Source: an uncultured Brevibacillus sp. (GTDB lineage: Bacteria > Bacillota > Bacilli > Brevibacillales > Brevibacillaceae). Taken from it: 64,000 bases of DNA. The notes below the pieces were generated by a model. The model was not told the DNA's origin and ran no database searches. It saw nothing but the letters and a program-made list of their open reading frames with translations. Positions 51,503-60,350 of this stretch are shown here, one piece after another. Position numbers and translations under genes: made by a program. Positions within the stretch are counted from its first letter, which is position 1. The number at the start of each line of letters is the position of its first letter. Where the stretch lies: assembly GCF_947502445.1 (NCBI RefSeq), contig NZ_CANMZW010000020.1, positions 42,307 to 106,306 on the forward strand, read 5' to 3'.

Positions 51503-52714
51503 TTATTTTGCCAGTTGTGCTGCTTCTTGCTTCAGCACTTCCGCTTTGTCTGTTTGCTCCCAAGGAACATTCAGGTCGTTACGTCCAAAGTGGCCATAAG
51601 CAGCTGTTTGTTTGTAAATAGGACGACGCAGGTCAAGCTGTTTAATGATACCAGCTGGACGCAGATCGAAGTTTTTACGAACCAGTTTCACCAGATCTTC
51701 TTCGGAAATGGTTCCTGTACCAAACGTATCTACAGCGATGGAAACTGGTTGAGCTACACCAATCGCGTAAGCTACTTGAACTTCGCACTTGTCAGCCAGT
51801 CCTGCAGCTACGATGTTTTTCGCTACATAACGAGCAGCGTATGCACCGGAACGGTCTACTTTGGTTGGATCTTTACCGGAGAATGCACCGCCACCATGAC
51901 GAGCATAGCCACCGTACGTATCTACAATAATTTTACGGCCAGTCAAACCAGCGTCCCCTTGTGGTCCGCCGATTACGAAACGGCCAGTTGGGTTGATGAA
52001 GTATTTGGTTTCAGCATCCAACAGCTCAGCAGGAACTACTGGCCCTACTACATGCTCAACCAAGTCTTTCTGGATTTGCTCCAACGTAGTTTCAGGAGCA
52101 TGTTGCGTAGAAATAACGATCGTATCGATACGAACTGGCTTGTCGCCATCATACTCCACTGTTACTTGTGTTTTACCATCTGGGCGCAGGTAAGCCAGTG
52201 TGCCATTTTTACGCACTTCTGTCAGACGGCGAGCCAGTTGGTGAGACATGCTGATTGGCAGTGGCATCAGCTCAGGTGTTTCGTTGCAAGCAAAGCCAAA
52301 CATCAGACCTTGGTCACCAGCACCGATTGCTTCGATTTCAGCGTCAGTCATTTTGCCTTCGCGCGCTTCCAGAGCTTGGTCAACACCAAGAGCGATGTCA
52401 GCGGATTGTTCGCCGATAGCAGTGATTACACCGCAAGTATCTGCGTCAAAACCAAATTTAGCACGATCATAGCCAATCTCACGGATTGTTTCACGAACCA
52501 ATTTTTGAATATCAACGTACGTGTTGGTGGTGATTTCACCAGCTACGAGCACCAAACCAGTTGTTACAGATGTTTCGCAAGCTACACGAGCGTTTGGATC
52601 TTTAGACAGAATCGCATCAAGGATAGAGTCGGAAATTTGGTCACAAATCTTATCCGGATGCCCTTCAGTTACGGATTCAGATGTAAAGAGACGACGACCT
52701 TTTTGCAAAGCCAT
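51503..52714 (-). CDS. metK: S-adenosylmethionine synthetase
   Basis: MetK joins ATP and methionine to form SAM, the universal methyl donor. The 403-residue product has the usual three-fold related domains: [20 protein letters not shown], the hexapeptide-type [12 protein letters not shown] (ATP site), [20 protein letters not shown] and the C-terminal [17 protein letters not shown]. The start at 52714 follows AAAGGAGGTATTTTTCTC. The leader is a complete SAM-I riboswitch, so expression is shut when SAM is high. A long open frame on the opposite strand is a shadow of this gene. Confidence 0.98.
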   Translation of the reverse strand: MALQKGRRLFTSESVTEGHPDKICDQISDSILDAILSKDPNARVACETSVTTGLVLVAGEITTNTYVDIQKLVRETIREIGYDRAKFGFDADTCGVITAIGEQSADIALGVDQALEAREGKMTDAEIEAIGAGDQGLMFGFACNETPELMPLPISMSHQLARRLTEVRKNGTLAYLRPDGKTQVTVEYDGDKPVRIDTIVISTQHAPETTLEQIQKDLVEHVVGPVVPAELLDAETKYFINPTGRFVIGGPQGDAGLTGRKIIVDTYGGYARHGGGAFSGKDPTKVDRSGAYAARYVAKNIVAAGLADKCEVQVAYAIGVAQPVSIAVDTFGTGTISEEDLVKLVRKNFDLRPAGIIKQLDLRRPIYKQTAAYGHFGRNDLNVPWEQTDKAEVLKQEAAQLAK

Positions 52715-52787
52715 GAGAAAAATACCTCCTTTGACCTCATACAAATAGTGTGGTAGCCGAGACAGGATTTTATCGACGTAAACGCAA

Positions 52788-52950
52788 TAAAAAAAACCTT
52801 TTCCGCGTTTCTGGAGGAAAAGGTTTGAGCGCTTTATGCTTCCTTCATCCTCTTATCGGCCAGAACAGATGTCCGTTCTGCTGGTTAGCACCGCTCTAGT
52901 CGGTTGCCGGGTTTCATCGGGCCAGTCCCTCCGCCTGCTCTGGATAAGAG
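52788..52950 (-). ncRNA. SAM-I (S-box) riboswitch with terminator upstream of metK
   Basis: The minus strand from 52950 reads CTCTTATCCAGAGCAGGCGG, then AGGGACTGGCCCGATGAAAC, CCGGCAACC and GGTGCTAACCAGCAGAAC, and closes with GATAAGAG (52857-52850), forming the four-way S-box aptamer and P1. The expression platform follows: AAACCTTTTCC pairs with GGAAAAGGTTT and is followed by a run of T (to about 52788). Binding of SAM would stabilise P1 and let the terminator form. Confidence 0.97.
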
Positions 52951-53067
52951 TATCCATTACGGAATATAGAATAATTGTTTTTTTCTATGGTGTCAATAGA
53001 CACATTTGGTAAAGGGCGTATTTCAAGTGTGCCCCGAAATTTTTTCTACACTCGTTTGCTTGCGCGA

Positions 53068-55635
53068 TTATAATTTGTACGCTTTTGAAATCAGGACAAC
53101 GACTTCAGCCCTGGTCGCAATACCTTGTGGCTTAAACGTCGCTCCATATCCATTTACCCATTTTCTTGAAGTCAATGCCTCAATCGATGAGAACGCCCAG
53201 TGGTTTGTTGGAACATCCCGAAAGGATGACGTACTTGGCGCATACAGGAAAACCTTTTGAGCTCGCGCAATCATAGCCGCCATTTCTGCGCGAGAGATGG
53301 CTTGGTCCGGTCTCATGCGATTATTTGGGTATCCCCTCAAGATGCCTTGCTGATAAGCTAGTCCCAAATTGTTATACGCCCAGTGACTTTTCGGCATATC
53401 GCTGAAAGAGGCACTGCCTCTATAGGTGCTGCCTACAGATTGTCCACTCGTTCTCATCGCTTGAATGAGCATGGTCGCAAATTGTGCCCGCGTCACTGCC
53501 TGATTCGGCTTGAATGTCGCATCATTGAAGCCCTTGACGATTCCTCTGCCACTCAGTCTCACAATCTCCGAGCGCGCCCAATGGTCGGAGATATCGCGAT
53601 ATCCTGCGACAAGCACCTGCTGGGTGACCGTCAAGCGATACAAATCATAGCGGAACGGAACTCCACTATTTAAACGGATATAATATTTGCCTGGCTGCAG
53701 TCGCAGGCCAACAATTTCTCTTCCCTGGTCTGAGAGCTCCGCGACTTCATTTGTGCTGGCCAGCGCGTAATTGAGGTTTTTCTCACTGTAGAGTGCGAGT
53801 CTGACACCACTTGAGACGGGAATGAAGGGAGCACGAATACTAACGAAGGATTCGGCATTGACCCTAAATTGGAACCAGTCTGAATCCGCCGTCGTTGGAA
53901 AATTCCCAGTCATCAAGGTTCCACCTGATAACGGGGATGCTTGAAGATACGTATCATTCGGTTCATTTGGATCTTTCTTATTCGGGGTAAAGCCGAGATC
54001 CAAACGATATTCCCCATTCACCGCATTTTGCTCATACTCACTGATGCGGATCAAATACTTGCCAGGAGACACTTCTTTTCTCACATGCTCAGACGGTTCA
54101 TCACGGGTTCCATTATCATAAGGTGAATCCCAAACTGTGTTATTCCCCTGACTCTGTTTTCCGATCGCGAGCAAAATGTCCATCCGTTTATTATCAGGAG
54201 TAACAGTTACGTCCATTTGACCGTATTCCCGTACATAATAAGAGAACCAGTCCTGGTCTCCCTCATAATGAAAATTACCTGTGACACTGATTTGATTTCC
54301 TACAAGCGGTCTTGCAGTTGCTTCCGAATCATTCGGTTCATTGCGATCCGGGTTGATGTTGAAGCGGCTGGTTAGTACATACGTAAAGGAGTTGACCCCT
54401 GCCGTACGTAAAAGACGTATATACATACGCCCTGCTTTGGCTGGGACTGTAACTGTGTCTCCATTCCCAAAATACTCCGTGATGGGCTCCCGATTCTCCG
54501 TATAAAAAGTCGCCGCTATCGCTGAGCTTACGCCGGAATTAACCGTTGAAGTAAAATTTACTTTTCCATCATAGGGGACATCCATTCGAAACCAGTCAAC
54601 CGTATCATTCGGACCGAGATTCCCCCGTATTTGTGATTCGATTGGAAAAGCCTTGGCTGTTGACTTGGTGTTGTTTGGCTCCAGAAAGTCCATGGACATT
54701 GGCGTACGGACTGCCTTGTTAACATCTAGCAAGCCATATCCTGTGGCTCGATCCCAACCAGCCTCTCCAAGATCTTTGGCTGTCTGGTAAAGCAGCATCC
54801 TTACATCCAGCGGGGTTAGGTGTGGATTACGTGCGAGAATAAGGGCGGCAGCACCTGCCACCTGAGGAGCAGCTGCCGAGGTTCCACTAAAAGGACCGTA
54901 TACCCCACCCAGCTTGGTCGTATACACGTTAAAGCCTGGAGCTACCAGACTCAGCTCAGGACCATTATTGGACTCGTGCAGCGGCTGATTATTGTTCTTT
55001 ACCGCCCCTACAGCCACAACTGTTGGATACGCGGCTGGAAAGGCAACCCGATCTGCTTCATTCCCGCTTGCTGCAACGATGATCGCTCCGCTCTTTTCAG
55101 CGCGATTAACAGCAGCGACCAATCCCCGCGAGTAAGACATGCTACTAACGGACATCACAATGATCTTGGCTCCGCGATCAAGAGCCGTATTAATTCCCTT
55201 TGTAATCAATTCAACGTCAGCAACACCCTTTTTATCCAGAACCTTTATCGGCAAAATACGGGCATTCCATAATACACCTGCTACGCCTATCCCGTTGTTT
55301 CCTTTGGCTGCGAGGATACCTGCGACTGCAGTGCCATGTCCATTGTCATCCTGTGCACTTCTTCCGGGATTGACCAAATTGATGCCAGGCAGAAGATTAT
55401 CTTTCAAATCAGGATGATTGTAATCAGCCCCCGAATCCAAAACAGCGATCACAATCGATTCATTGCTATTGACCGCTGACCAGGCCTTTTCAGCGTTTAT
55501 CTGGCTCAAATGGATTTGGTTACCCAGGAACGGATCATTCGCTTTTCCCGCAGCAGCGAAAATGGGCTGAACGCTCGTGACTGTCAGTGTTATGACTAAT
55601 ACTATTGCAAATGTGACCTGTATCGTCTTTTTCAT
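53068..55635 (-). CDS. Cell-surface subtilisin-like protease with SLH anchor
   Basis: An 855-residue secreted enzyme. After a signal peptide ending around AAA (residue 29), a peptidase S8 domain carries the triad Asp (VIAVLDSGADYNHPDLKDN), His (DDNGHGTAVAGILA) and Ser (GPFSGTSAAAPQVAGAAALI). Three pre-peptidase-type beta domains, each opening with a [DE]PN[DN]-type motif (about 315-650), follow. Three S-layer-homology repeats at the C-terminus (from about 675; YRDISDHWARSEI, FSDMPKSHWAYNN, FRDVPTNHWAFSS) would fix it to the cell wall polymer. The start at 55635 follows AAGGAAGGACTGTTTTTC. Its placement after three SlaP genes fits a role at the S-layer. Confidence 0.94.
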   Translation of the reverse strand: MKKTIQVTFAIVLVITLTVTSVQPIFAAAGKANDPFLGNQIHLSQINAEKAWSAVNSNESIVIAVLDSGADYNHPDLKDNLLPGINLVNPGRSAQDDNGHGTAVAGILAAKGNNGIGVAGVLWNARILPIKVLDKKGVADVELITKGINTALDRGAKIIVMSVSSMSYSRGLVAAVNRAEKSGAIIVAASGNEADRVAFPAAYPTVVAVGAVKNNNQPLHESNNGPELSLVAPGFNVYTTKLGGVYGPFSGTSAAAPQVAGAAALILARNPHLTPLDVRMLLYQTAKDLGEAGWDRATGYGLLDVNKAVRTPMSMDFLEPNNTKSTAKAFPIESQIRGNLGPNDTVDWFRMDVPYDGKVNFTSTVNSGVSSAIAATFYTENREPITEYFGNGDTVTVPAKAGRMYIRLLRTAGVNSFTYVLTSRFNINPDRNEPNDSEATARPLVGNQISVTGNFHYEGDQDWFSYYVREYGQMDVTVTPDNKRMDILLAIGKQSQGNNTVWDSPYDNGTRDEPSEHVRKEVSPGKYLIRISEYEQNAVNGEYRLDLGFTPNKKDPNEPNDTYLQASPLSGGTLMTGNFPTTADSDWFQFRVNAESFVSIRAPFIPVSSGVRLALYSEKNLNYALASTNEVAELSDQGREIVGLRLQPGKYYIRLNSGVPFRYDLYRLTVTQQVLVAGYRDISDHWARSEIVRLSGRGIVKGFNDATFKPNQAVTRAQFATMLIQAMRTSGQSVGSTYRGSASFSDMPKSHWAYNNLGLAYQQGILRGYPNNRMRPDQAISRAEMAAMIARAQKVFLYAPSTSSFRDVPTNHWAFSSIEALTSRKWVNGYGATFKPQGIATRAEVVVLISKAYKL

Positions 55636-55784
55636 GAAAAACAGTCCTTCCTTCTTTCTCCTGCTGTGACGGGCAGTCTAAAGGAATTCAGGTATTTTGA
55701 TTCATTTTCGTTCTTATCTAGCATAGCGGATGAAAAGGGAGACATGCAACCCTAACTATCCATTTTTTAGGATGTTCTGATTGT

Positions 55785-55824
55785 AGAAGAACCCTTTTCA
55801 CCACCATCGGCAAAAAGGGTTCCC
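55785..55824 (-). terminator. Terminator of the SlaP operon
   Basis: Minus strand GAACCCTTTT and AAAAGGGTTC form the stem, followed by TTCT. It lies a few bases after the third SlaP stop. Confidence 0.7.
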
Positions 55825-55828
55825 TTGA

Positions 55829-56824
55829 TTACTGCAGCAATCCTTTGTTGTCATCCATATCTGGAACTACGAATGTCTCCGCTTTTTTTCTTGGTTGCGC
55901 TTTTGGGATATAGGCAGTCAGCTCTGCTACATCTACCCCTTGCTGCTTCATCGAAGAAGACGGAATGTCAAATGCCCATACCCGCTGACTATTCGCCTCT
56001 ACCTTCATATTTTGCAGGGTGTAGCTTACGCGGGCTACCGTTTCTCCTGCCTTGTCATGCACAATAATCGGCACTTCTGTAAACTCCAGACGCTTTTCCA
56101 AACCATTGCGGAAGACAACAACCACTTTCAATCCATTGTCTACTCCCGTGCTGATATCGAGTACTTGCAGATCTACCTCACCTGATTTTACAGGTGCTTC
56201 TTCTGCTGCCCTCTTCATGTAGTGATCCGTTTCCGATGCGGACAATCCTACATTCAGCTCATGATTTTTCTCAGCTTGATTTGCTTCCGGCTTCTTGTAA
56301 GCAAGAGTCAGAGGTACCTCTTTTTCCGGGATAAAGCTAAACTCATCCCAACGGAACATGAACTCTACCGGGCGGCTAGACATTTCTCCCATTGGTCCGT
56401 TTGCAAGAAGATCAAACGTCTTTTGCGCTACCTCTTGGCCATCTGTGGTCACCAGTGTCAAAGGAAGCTTTTGCAAAAGTACACTGCGATCAGTCGCATT
56501 GCGAATAAATGTGAGGACGAGATATCCTTCATTTGTCGTTTGCGTATAGAAAGGGAACACTCCCAGTTCATCGCGAACAACAGGAGGCAGCTCGTCATGA
56601 ACATATTGCAGCAGCTCTTGCTCAGCTTCCTCTAATTGATTGTCCCATGGACCGTTCATCTGCAGGAACAGCTCTTTGGATTCCACGCGATTCGCCGATT
56701 GCTCAGGCTGATCAATCCCGGATAATCCCAAATAAAACTCTTTATGCAAATACTCATGAATATCTTCTCTTACCTGTTCCAAGCTTTCCTTGGAACCAAA
56801 CCAATTCTCCAGTAACCAACTCAT
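55829..56824 (-). CDS. SlaP-like accessory Sec S-layer assembly protein, third copy
   Basis: A 331-residue cytoplasmic protein with two SLAP domains: about 70-175 (VFPFYTQTTNEGYLVLTFIR, NATDRSVLLQKLPLTL, PMGEMSSRPVEFMFRW) and about 210-315 (VDLQVLDISTGVDNGLKVVV, VARVSYTLQNMKVEANSQRV). SlaP of B. anthracis works with SecA2 in secreting S-layer proteins. There is no signal peptide. This copy is the most diverged of the three: the residues just before the first SLAP core and the C-terminus (KKAETFVVPDMDDNKGLLQ) differ. The ATG at 56824 follows GAGGAGGTTGACAT. Confidence 0.85.
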   Translation of the reverse strand: MSWLLENWFGSKESLEQVREDIHEYLHKEFYLGLSGIDQPEQSANRVESKELFLQMNGPWDNQLEEAEQELLQYVHDELPPVVRDELGVFPFYTQTTNEGYLVLTFIRNATDRSVLLQKLPLTLVTTDGQEVAQKTFDLLANGPMGEMSSRPVEFMFRWDEFSFIPEKEVPLTLAYKKPEANQAEKNHELNVGLSASETDHYMKRAAEEAPVKSGEVDLQVLDISTGVDNGLKVVVVFRNGLEKRLEFTEVPIIVHDKAGETVARVSYTLQNMKVEANSQRVWAFDIPSSSMKQQGVDVAELTAYIPKAQPRKKAETFVVPDMDDNKGLLQ

Positions 56825-56864
56825 ATGTCAACCTCCTCATTCCTGCGACAAAAAAGTAAACCGT

Positions 56865-57827
56865 CTACTCTACTTCAAGAACCCATCTACGCAGGTTAGC
56901 ATCTGGCTTTTTGACTACGTTTGGCGGGAATACAACCAACCATGGGCGACTGTTGCCTGGCTGCACACAGATTTTGCTCGTATCCATGACACCTTGAGCC
57001 ACTACATCGCCTTCCGCGTCCGAAATCTTGACCTTTATTTTGTCTGGACGGTACTCCGAGGTCATACCATTACGAAACAGCATAGCAGCTACTACATGGC
57101 CTTCTTTTGTTTTTCCGATGTCAAAGCCAGTAATTTCTACTGTATTAACAGGAATCATTGGCAACGAAAACGCCAATCTCTCCAGACGATCTTTTTGGCG
57201 ATCAGTCATGCGCTTCTCCATTTCTGGATCAAGCTCAAGAGTAGACGGCCATACGTGTGTACTGTTCCCTGCCTTCATCACTACTTTCCAGCGACTGAAA
57301 GTAAAGTTTTCATGCAGGTAGGTTTCTTCCGGGAATAGTACCTCCCATGGACGGCTAGTATGCGGTGGAATCGGTCCAATGTCAGAGAGGTCTACACTCA
57401 TACGAGCAAAAGGCTCGTCATCCAGGTAGATCGCGAGACGAATATTTTTAATCCGTACCGTGCGTTCTGTCGAGTTCCGGAAAAACATGGCGACTACCAG
57501 ACCATTTGGCTGCGGAACCATACTAAAACCAGTCACGCTGACCAAGCCCCTCACCATATCAGGCAATTCAGCTTGCAAAAAGCGCAACGTGTATTTCTTC
57601 TCCGTGTCCAGTTCTTGCTCCCACATCGGATGCAGCGAAAGCTCTGTATGAATCAAGTTAGCGGAATTCGCAGCTTGAGTTGCTGATCCCGCTTCCTCTA
57701 TCTCCACTTCACTGTCCTTCAGTTCAGCAGCATTAATGGTCGATTCTTCTTGAATTTCTTTTTTCAAATCTTCGATGGAACGATCCGTTTGATCTTTCCC
57801 GAAAAAATTCTTCATAAAGGAAAACAT
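56865..57827 (-). CDS. SlaP-like accessory Sec S-layer assembly protein, second copy
   Basis: A 320-residue member of the same family. The N-terminus MFSFMKNFFGKDQTDRSIED is followed by a helical linker and two SLAP domains (about 65-175: LHPMWEQELDTEKKYTLRFL, FFRNSTERTVRIKNIRLAIY, IGPIPPHTSRPWEVLFPEE; about 195-320: MLFRNGMTSEYRPDKIKVKI, CVQPGNSRPWLVVFPPNV). Length and order match SlaP. It is 40 bases from the third copy and 65 from the first, with a strong ribosome site (AAGGAGGTAACAC). No membrane helix is seen; it should act in the cytoplasm on secretory precursors. Confidence 0.87.
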   Translation of the reverse strand: MFSFMKNFFGKDQTDRSIEDLKKEIQEESTINAAELKDSEVEIEEAGSATQAANSANLIHTELSLHPMWEQELDTEKKYTLRFLQAELPDMVRGLVSVTGFSMVPQPNGLVVAMFFRNSTERTVRIKNIRLAIYLDDEPFARMSVDLSDIGPIPPHTSRPWEVLFPEETYLHENFTFSRWKVVMKAGNSTHVWPSTLELDPEMEKRMTDRQKDRLERLAFSLPMIPVNTVEITGFDIGKTKEGHVVAAMLFRNGMTSEYRPDKIKVKISDAEGDVVAQGVMDTSKICVQPGNSRPWLVVFPPNVVKKPDANLRRWVLEVE

Positions 57828-57892
57828 GTGTTACCTCCTTACCGTCCGGGCACGAACGAAGCTTCTTGATTCAATTTTACTCACTACGAGCC

Positions 57893-58831
57893 TTAAGACA
57901 TATCTACTTTCCAGCTTGAAAAATCTGCATCTGTCTTCTGAATCATCTCAGGCGGGTAAATAAACATCCACGGCTTGCTTGTGTGTGCATTCACTATAAA
58001 ATTATTGAGGTGGAATGCACCCTCTGCAACCTTGTCGCCTGTCGCATCATAGAGAACGAGTGGTAGCTTTTCAAAGGAAAGAGATTGCGTGGAGCCATTG
58101 CGAATCAAAAGCATCACATGAAGTGCACCCTCTTCGGTTCGGCGCAGCTGCATGCTCTGAAAATTGACTTCGCCCTCTTTTAAAGCAGGCAGATTCTTTG
58201 CCAGCTCAATCAGAGAATTTTTCTGATCATCAGACAGCTCTTTAATCCAGGACTCTTCCAGCTCCAACTGCGATGGGAGAACCATTTTTTTCTGTGCCAG
58301 CTCGAAGGCAATTTTCCAGTTTGTCAGTAATACATCAAGCTGTAAAAAATGCTCCCGCGCAAATACAAACGACCACGGTCTTGCGGAACGCGGCGGAATT
58401 TCTCCTATTTCGCTCAAATCAAACGTTTGACGGGTGAACAGCTGCTGATCCCCGAACAATACCACCAGTGTCATCTCTCCCAAAAGTACAGCGCGATCTG
58501 TACTGTTCCGCACAAACACCGTCACTTCTACACCTTCATCATGTGGTACGATGGACGTACCTGCCAGAGAAACATTCCCTTCTTCCAATGGAGCAAGCTC
58601 CTGAGCCATAAAGGAGAGCGCATATTGCTCCTGCTGGCTGAGCTTTGCCTTCCAAGATGAATGCAAGGAAAGCGAAGTCACGACACCAATAGATCCCGCA
58701 TTTTTATGCTGTTTTCCCTGATGTGACTGTTCGGTATCAGAAGCGGACAAAATGGACTCCTCCTGAACCTGTTCACGCACCTCTTGCGTCGTCGGTGTTT
58801 TCCCCGTTAATTTCTTCAAGAAGGATAACAT
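57893..58831 (-). CDS. SlaP-like accessory Sec S-layer assembly protein, first copy
   Basis: A 312-residue SlaP paralogue. It begins MLSFLKKLTGKTPTTQEVRE and has the paired SLAP domains (about 55-165: LHSSWKAKLSQQEQYALSFM, FVRNSTDRAVLLGEMTLVVL, IGEIPPRSARPWSFVFARE; about 185-310: MLLIRNGSTQSLSFEKLPLV, FIVNAHTSKPWMFIYPPEM). The start at 58831 is used because GTGGGGAGCGAGACT precedes it. It is the promoter-proximal gene of the three. SecA2, the usual partner, is not encoded in this window; only one SecA is seen. Confidence 0.87.
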   Translation of the reverse strand: MLSFLKKLTGKTPTTQEVREQVQEESILSASDTEQSHQGKQHKNAGSIGVVTSLSLHSSWKAKLSQQEQYALSFMAQELAPLEEGNVSLAGTSIVPHDEGVEVTVFVRNSTDRAVLLGEMTLVVLFGDQQLFTRQTFDLSEIGEIPPRSARPWSFVFAREHFLQLDVLLTNWKIAFELAQKKMVLPSQLELEESWIKELSDDQKNSLIELAKNLPALKEGEVNFQSMQLRRTEEGALHVMLLIRNGSTQSLSFEKLPLVLYDATGDKVAEGAFHLNNFIVNAHTSKPWMFIYPPEMIQKTDADFSSWKVDMS

Positions 58832-59044
58832 AGTCTCGCTCCCCACTTTTCTCTACATCTATATATAGAATTCTGTTCGTCATTCACTATAGCATAGTGA
58901 CATCCTTTTGCAACATAGAAAACTTGGCATTCGTAGTCTCTGATCCAGCTGTATCAACAGTTGATCAGGCGCTATGAGATACGGATAAAGGATGTGTAAT
59001 ATTTGTTAGGATACCTGTATGCCTATTCAATGTCAAGGAATGGC

Positions 59045-59167
59045 AGGCAGATAGGAATTCCCATTTTACATATTAATCCTTTGTTGATAAAATAATCGTG
59101 TTTAAACAAATAACTTGGGGAATTACCTATTTGTCGACTGACCTGCTCAGTCGACTTTTTTTGTGCA
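59045..59167 (+). ncRNA. Candidate small structured RNA on the plus strand
   Basis: In the 470-base gap upstream of the SlaP genes the plus strand holds nested complementary arms: GATAGGAATTCCC (59050-59062) with GGGGAATTACCTATT (59117-59131), and inside TTTGTT (59080-59085) with AACAAA (59105-59110). A strong terminator (GTCGACTGA...TCAGTCGAC, then seven T) follows directly. No plus-strand open frame precedes or follows, so a non-coding transcript is the simplest reading. No known riboswitch or 6S consensus was recognised, and the promoter is not clear. Its true 5' end is unknown. Confidence 0.4.
59133..59162 (+). terminator. Strong plus-strand terminator without an upstream gene
   Basis: GTCGACTGA and TCAGTCGAC form a perfect 9-bp stem with a 5-base loop, followed by TTTTTTT. 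On the minus strand the hairpin has no T-run, so it serves plus-strand transcription. Confidence 0.8.
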
Positions 59168-59259
59168 AATAGGCTGTAATGACCATCAAGCTTCGACAAA
59201 TCTCTTCATTATATAGACGCTTATTTAGAAGATATGTTTCGAAAAAGATACCTGACCAC

Positions 59260-59292
59260 AAAAAAAGCCTCCAGTTCTAATAACCGAAAGGC
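59260..59292 (-). terminator. Terminator of the cheY-like/small-gene transcript
   Basis: Minus strand GCCTTTCGGTT and GAACTGGAGGC pair with wobbles and two mismatches, followed by seven T residues. Confidence 0.6.
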
Positions 59293-59318
59293 CAGTTCCA
59301 ATATATTGATTGATTCAT

Positions 59319-59507
59319 TTATATCGCATGAGGATTATTTTTGAGATGTTCGATACGCTCTGTCACCACTTGTACTTTTCGATATATTGGCATCCTTGAT
59401 TCCCAATTAAGCGCTGGATCAATGACTTGATCTTTGATTTGCTCCCTAAGCCTCTCCAGCTCATTTACATCCCTGACGGAGTCGATATATTTGTAGAAAT
59501 GATCCAC
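59319..59507 (-). CDS. Small hypothetical protein after the CheY-like gene
   Basis: An unrecognised 62-residue charged, helical protein (DHFYKYIDSVRDVNELERLR near the start; YRKVQVVTERIEHLKNN near the end). It has no signal or membrane segment. The start is GTG at 59507, with GCGGAGGTGAGGCGATT before it, a convincing ribosome site. It follows the CheY-like gene by 50 bases and shares its transcript and terminator. It may be an accessory of that regulator, but this is only positional. Confidence 0.72.
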   Translation of the reverse strand: MDHFYKYIDSVRDVNELERLREQIKDQVIDPALNWESRMPIYRKVQVVTERIEHLKNNPHAI

Positions 59508-59556
59508 AATCGCCTCACCTCCGCTATTCTAAACTCCCTGCTCTACTGCATGCAGC

Positions 59557-59925
59557 CTATATCGCTAAAATCTTCATGATCGAGTCTCTGACTCGTTCGC
59601 TGAGGAAAGGCTTTACCAAAAAGTCCTGTGCCCCTGCCTGTAGGGCATTCACTACCATCACCTGCTGTCCCATCGCCGAGCACATGATTACCTTTGCTTT
59701 TGGATCATAGGCACGGATTTCTTTTAATGCCGTGATTCCATCCATTCCTGGCATTGTAATATCCATGGTCACGAGATCTGGCTTGAACTGTTTGTAGAGT
59801 CTCACAGCTTCTTCCCCGCTTTTTGCTTCAGCAATAACATCACACCCGGTATTTAGAATCGCTTCCTTCAATATACCTCGCATAAATGCCGCGTCATCTA
59901 CGATCATTATTCGTTTCATAGGCAT
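59557..59925 (-). CDS. cheY: CheY-like single-domain response regulator
   Basis: A stand-alone 122-residue receiver domain. The acidic pair and phospho-Asp are in MIVDDAAFMRGILKEAI and LVTMDITMPGMDGITALKEI; the conserved Thr/Ser and Lys are in VIMCSAMGQQ and DFLVKPFLSERV. It closely resembles flagellar CheY, which binds the motor switch. It is outside the main chemotaxis operon, however, so it could be a second CheY. The ATG at 59925 follows AAAGGGTAAGCCC; another ATG lies two codons later. Confidence 0.9.
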   Translation of the reverse strand: MPMKRIMIVDDAAFMRGILKEAILNTGCDVIAEAKSGEEAVRLYKQFKPDLVTMDITMPGMDGITALKEIRAYDPKAKVIMCSAMGQQVMVVNALQAGAQDFLVKPFLSERVRDSIMKILAI

Positions 59926-60000
59926 GGGCTTACCCTTTCTATAACGACAGATTTATTCTCTACCACGGTCTTTTCCTGATATTGTAGCAAATTGGGCATT

Positions 60001-60030
60001 GAAAAAACCTAACTAAAGATAGGTTTTTTC
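60001..60030. terminator. Hairpin with T- and A-runs in the gap left of the surface-protein remnant
   Basis: AAAAAACCT and AGGTTTTTT pair around an 11-base loop. It could stop transcription from either direction. The gap 59926-60350 is very AT-rich and holds no gene that I can see. Confidence 0.55.
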
Positions 60031-60350
60031 CACATCAGATTTTTCTATTGAAAGTTTTCCGGTAGCCCCTCGCCATATTTGCTCAATAAAAATAGTATTA
60101 ACATTAAACGATCATCATAAATTTAATTATTTTTACAAATACACATATTTCAGTAATATATTGCCGAATATGATGAAAATTCCGCTAAAAAAACGAAATC
60201 ATCACTTCCAAATTGCATGGAATTCCATTCCTTAGGGAATCTCTACAACCGAATTCCTTTTTTCTACAAATGATAGTTAATTTTTGGTTGGAAAACATTA
60301 GCTGTATAAGCAAAATTCAAATTGTCTGATGAGTTGAAGATTTTGTTTAG

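Noticed and set aside
51515..52756. 413-codon open frame on the plus strand opposite metK
   Set aside because: Same length as the metK frame, low-complexity Cys/Ser/Thr-rich product, no ribosome site; a shadow of metK.
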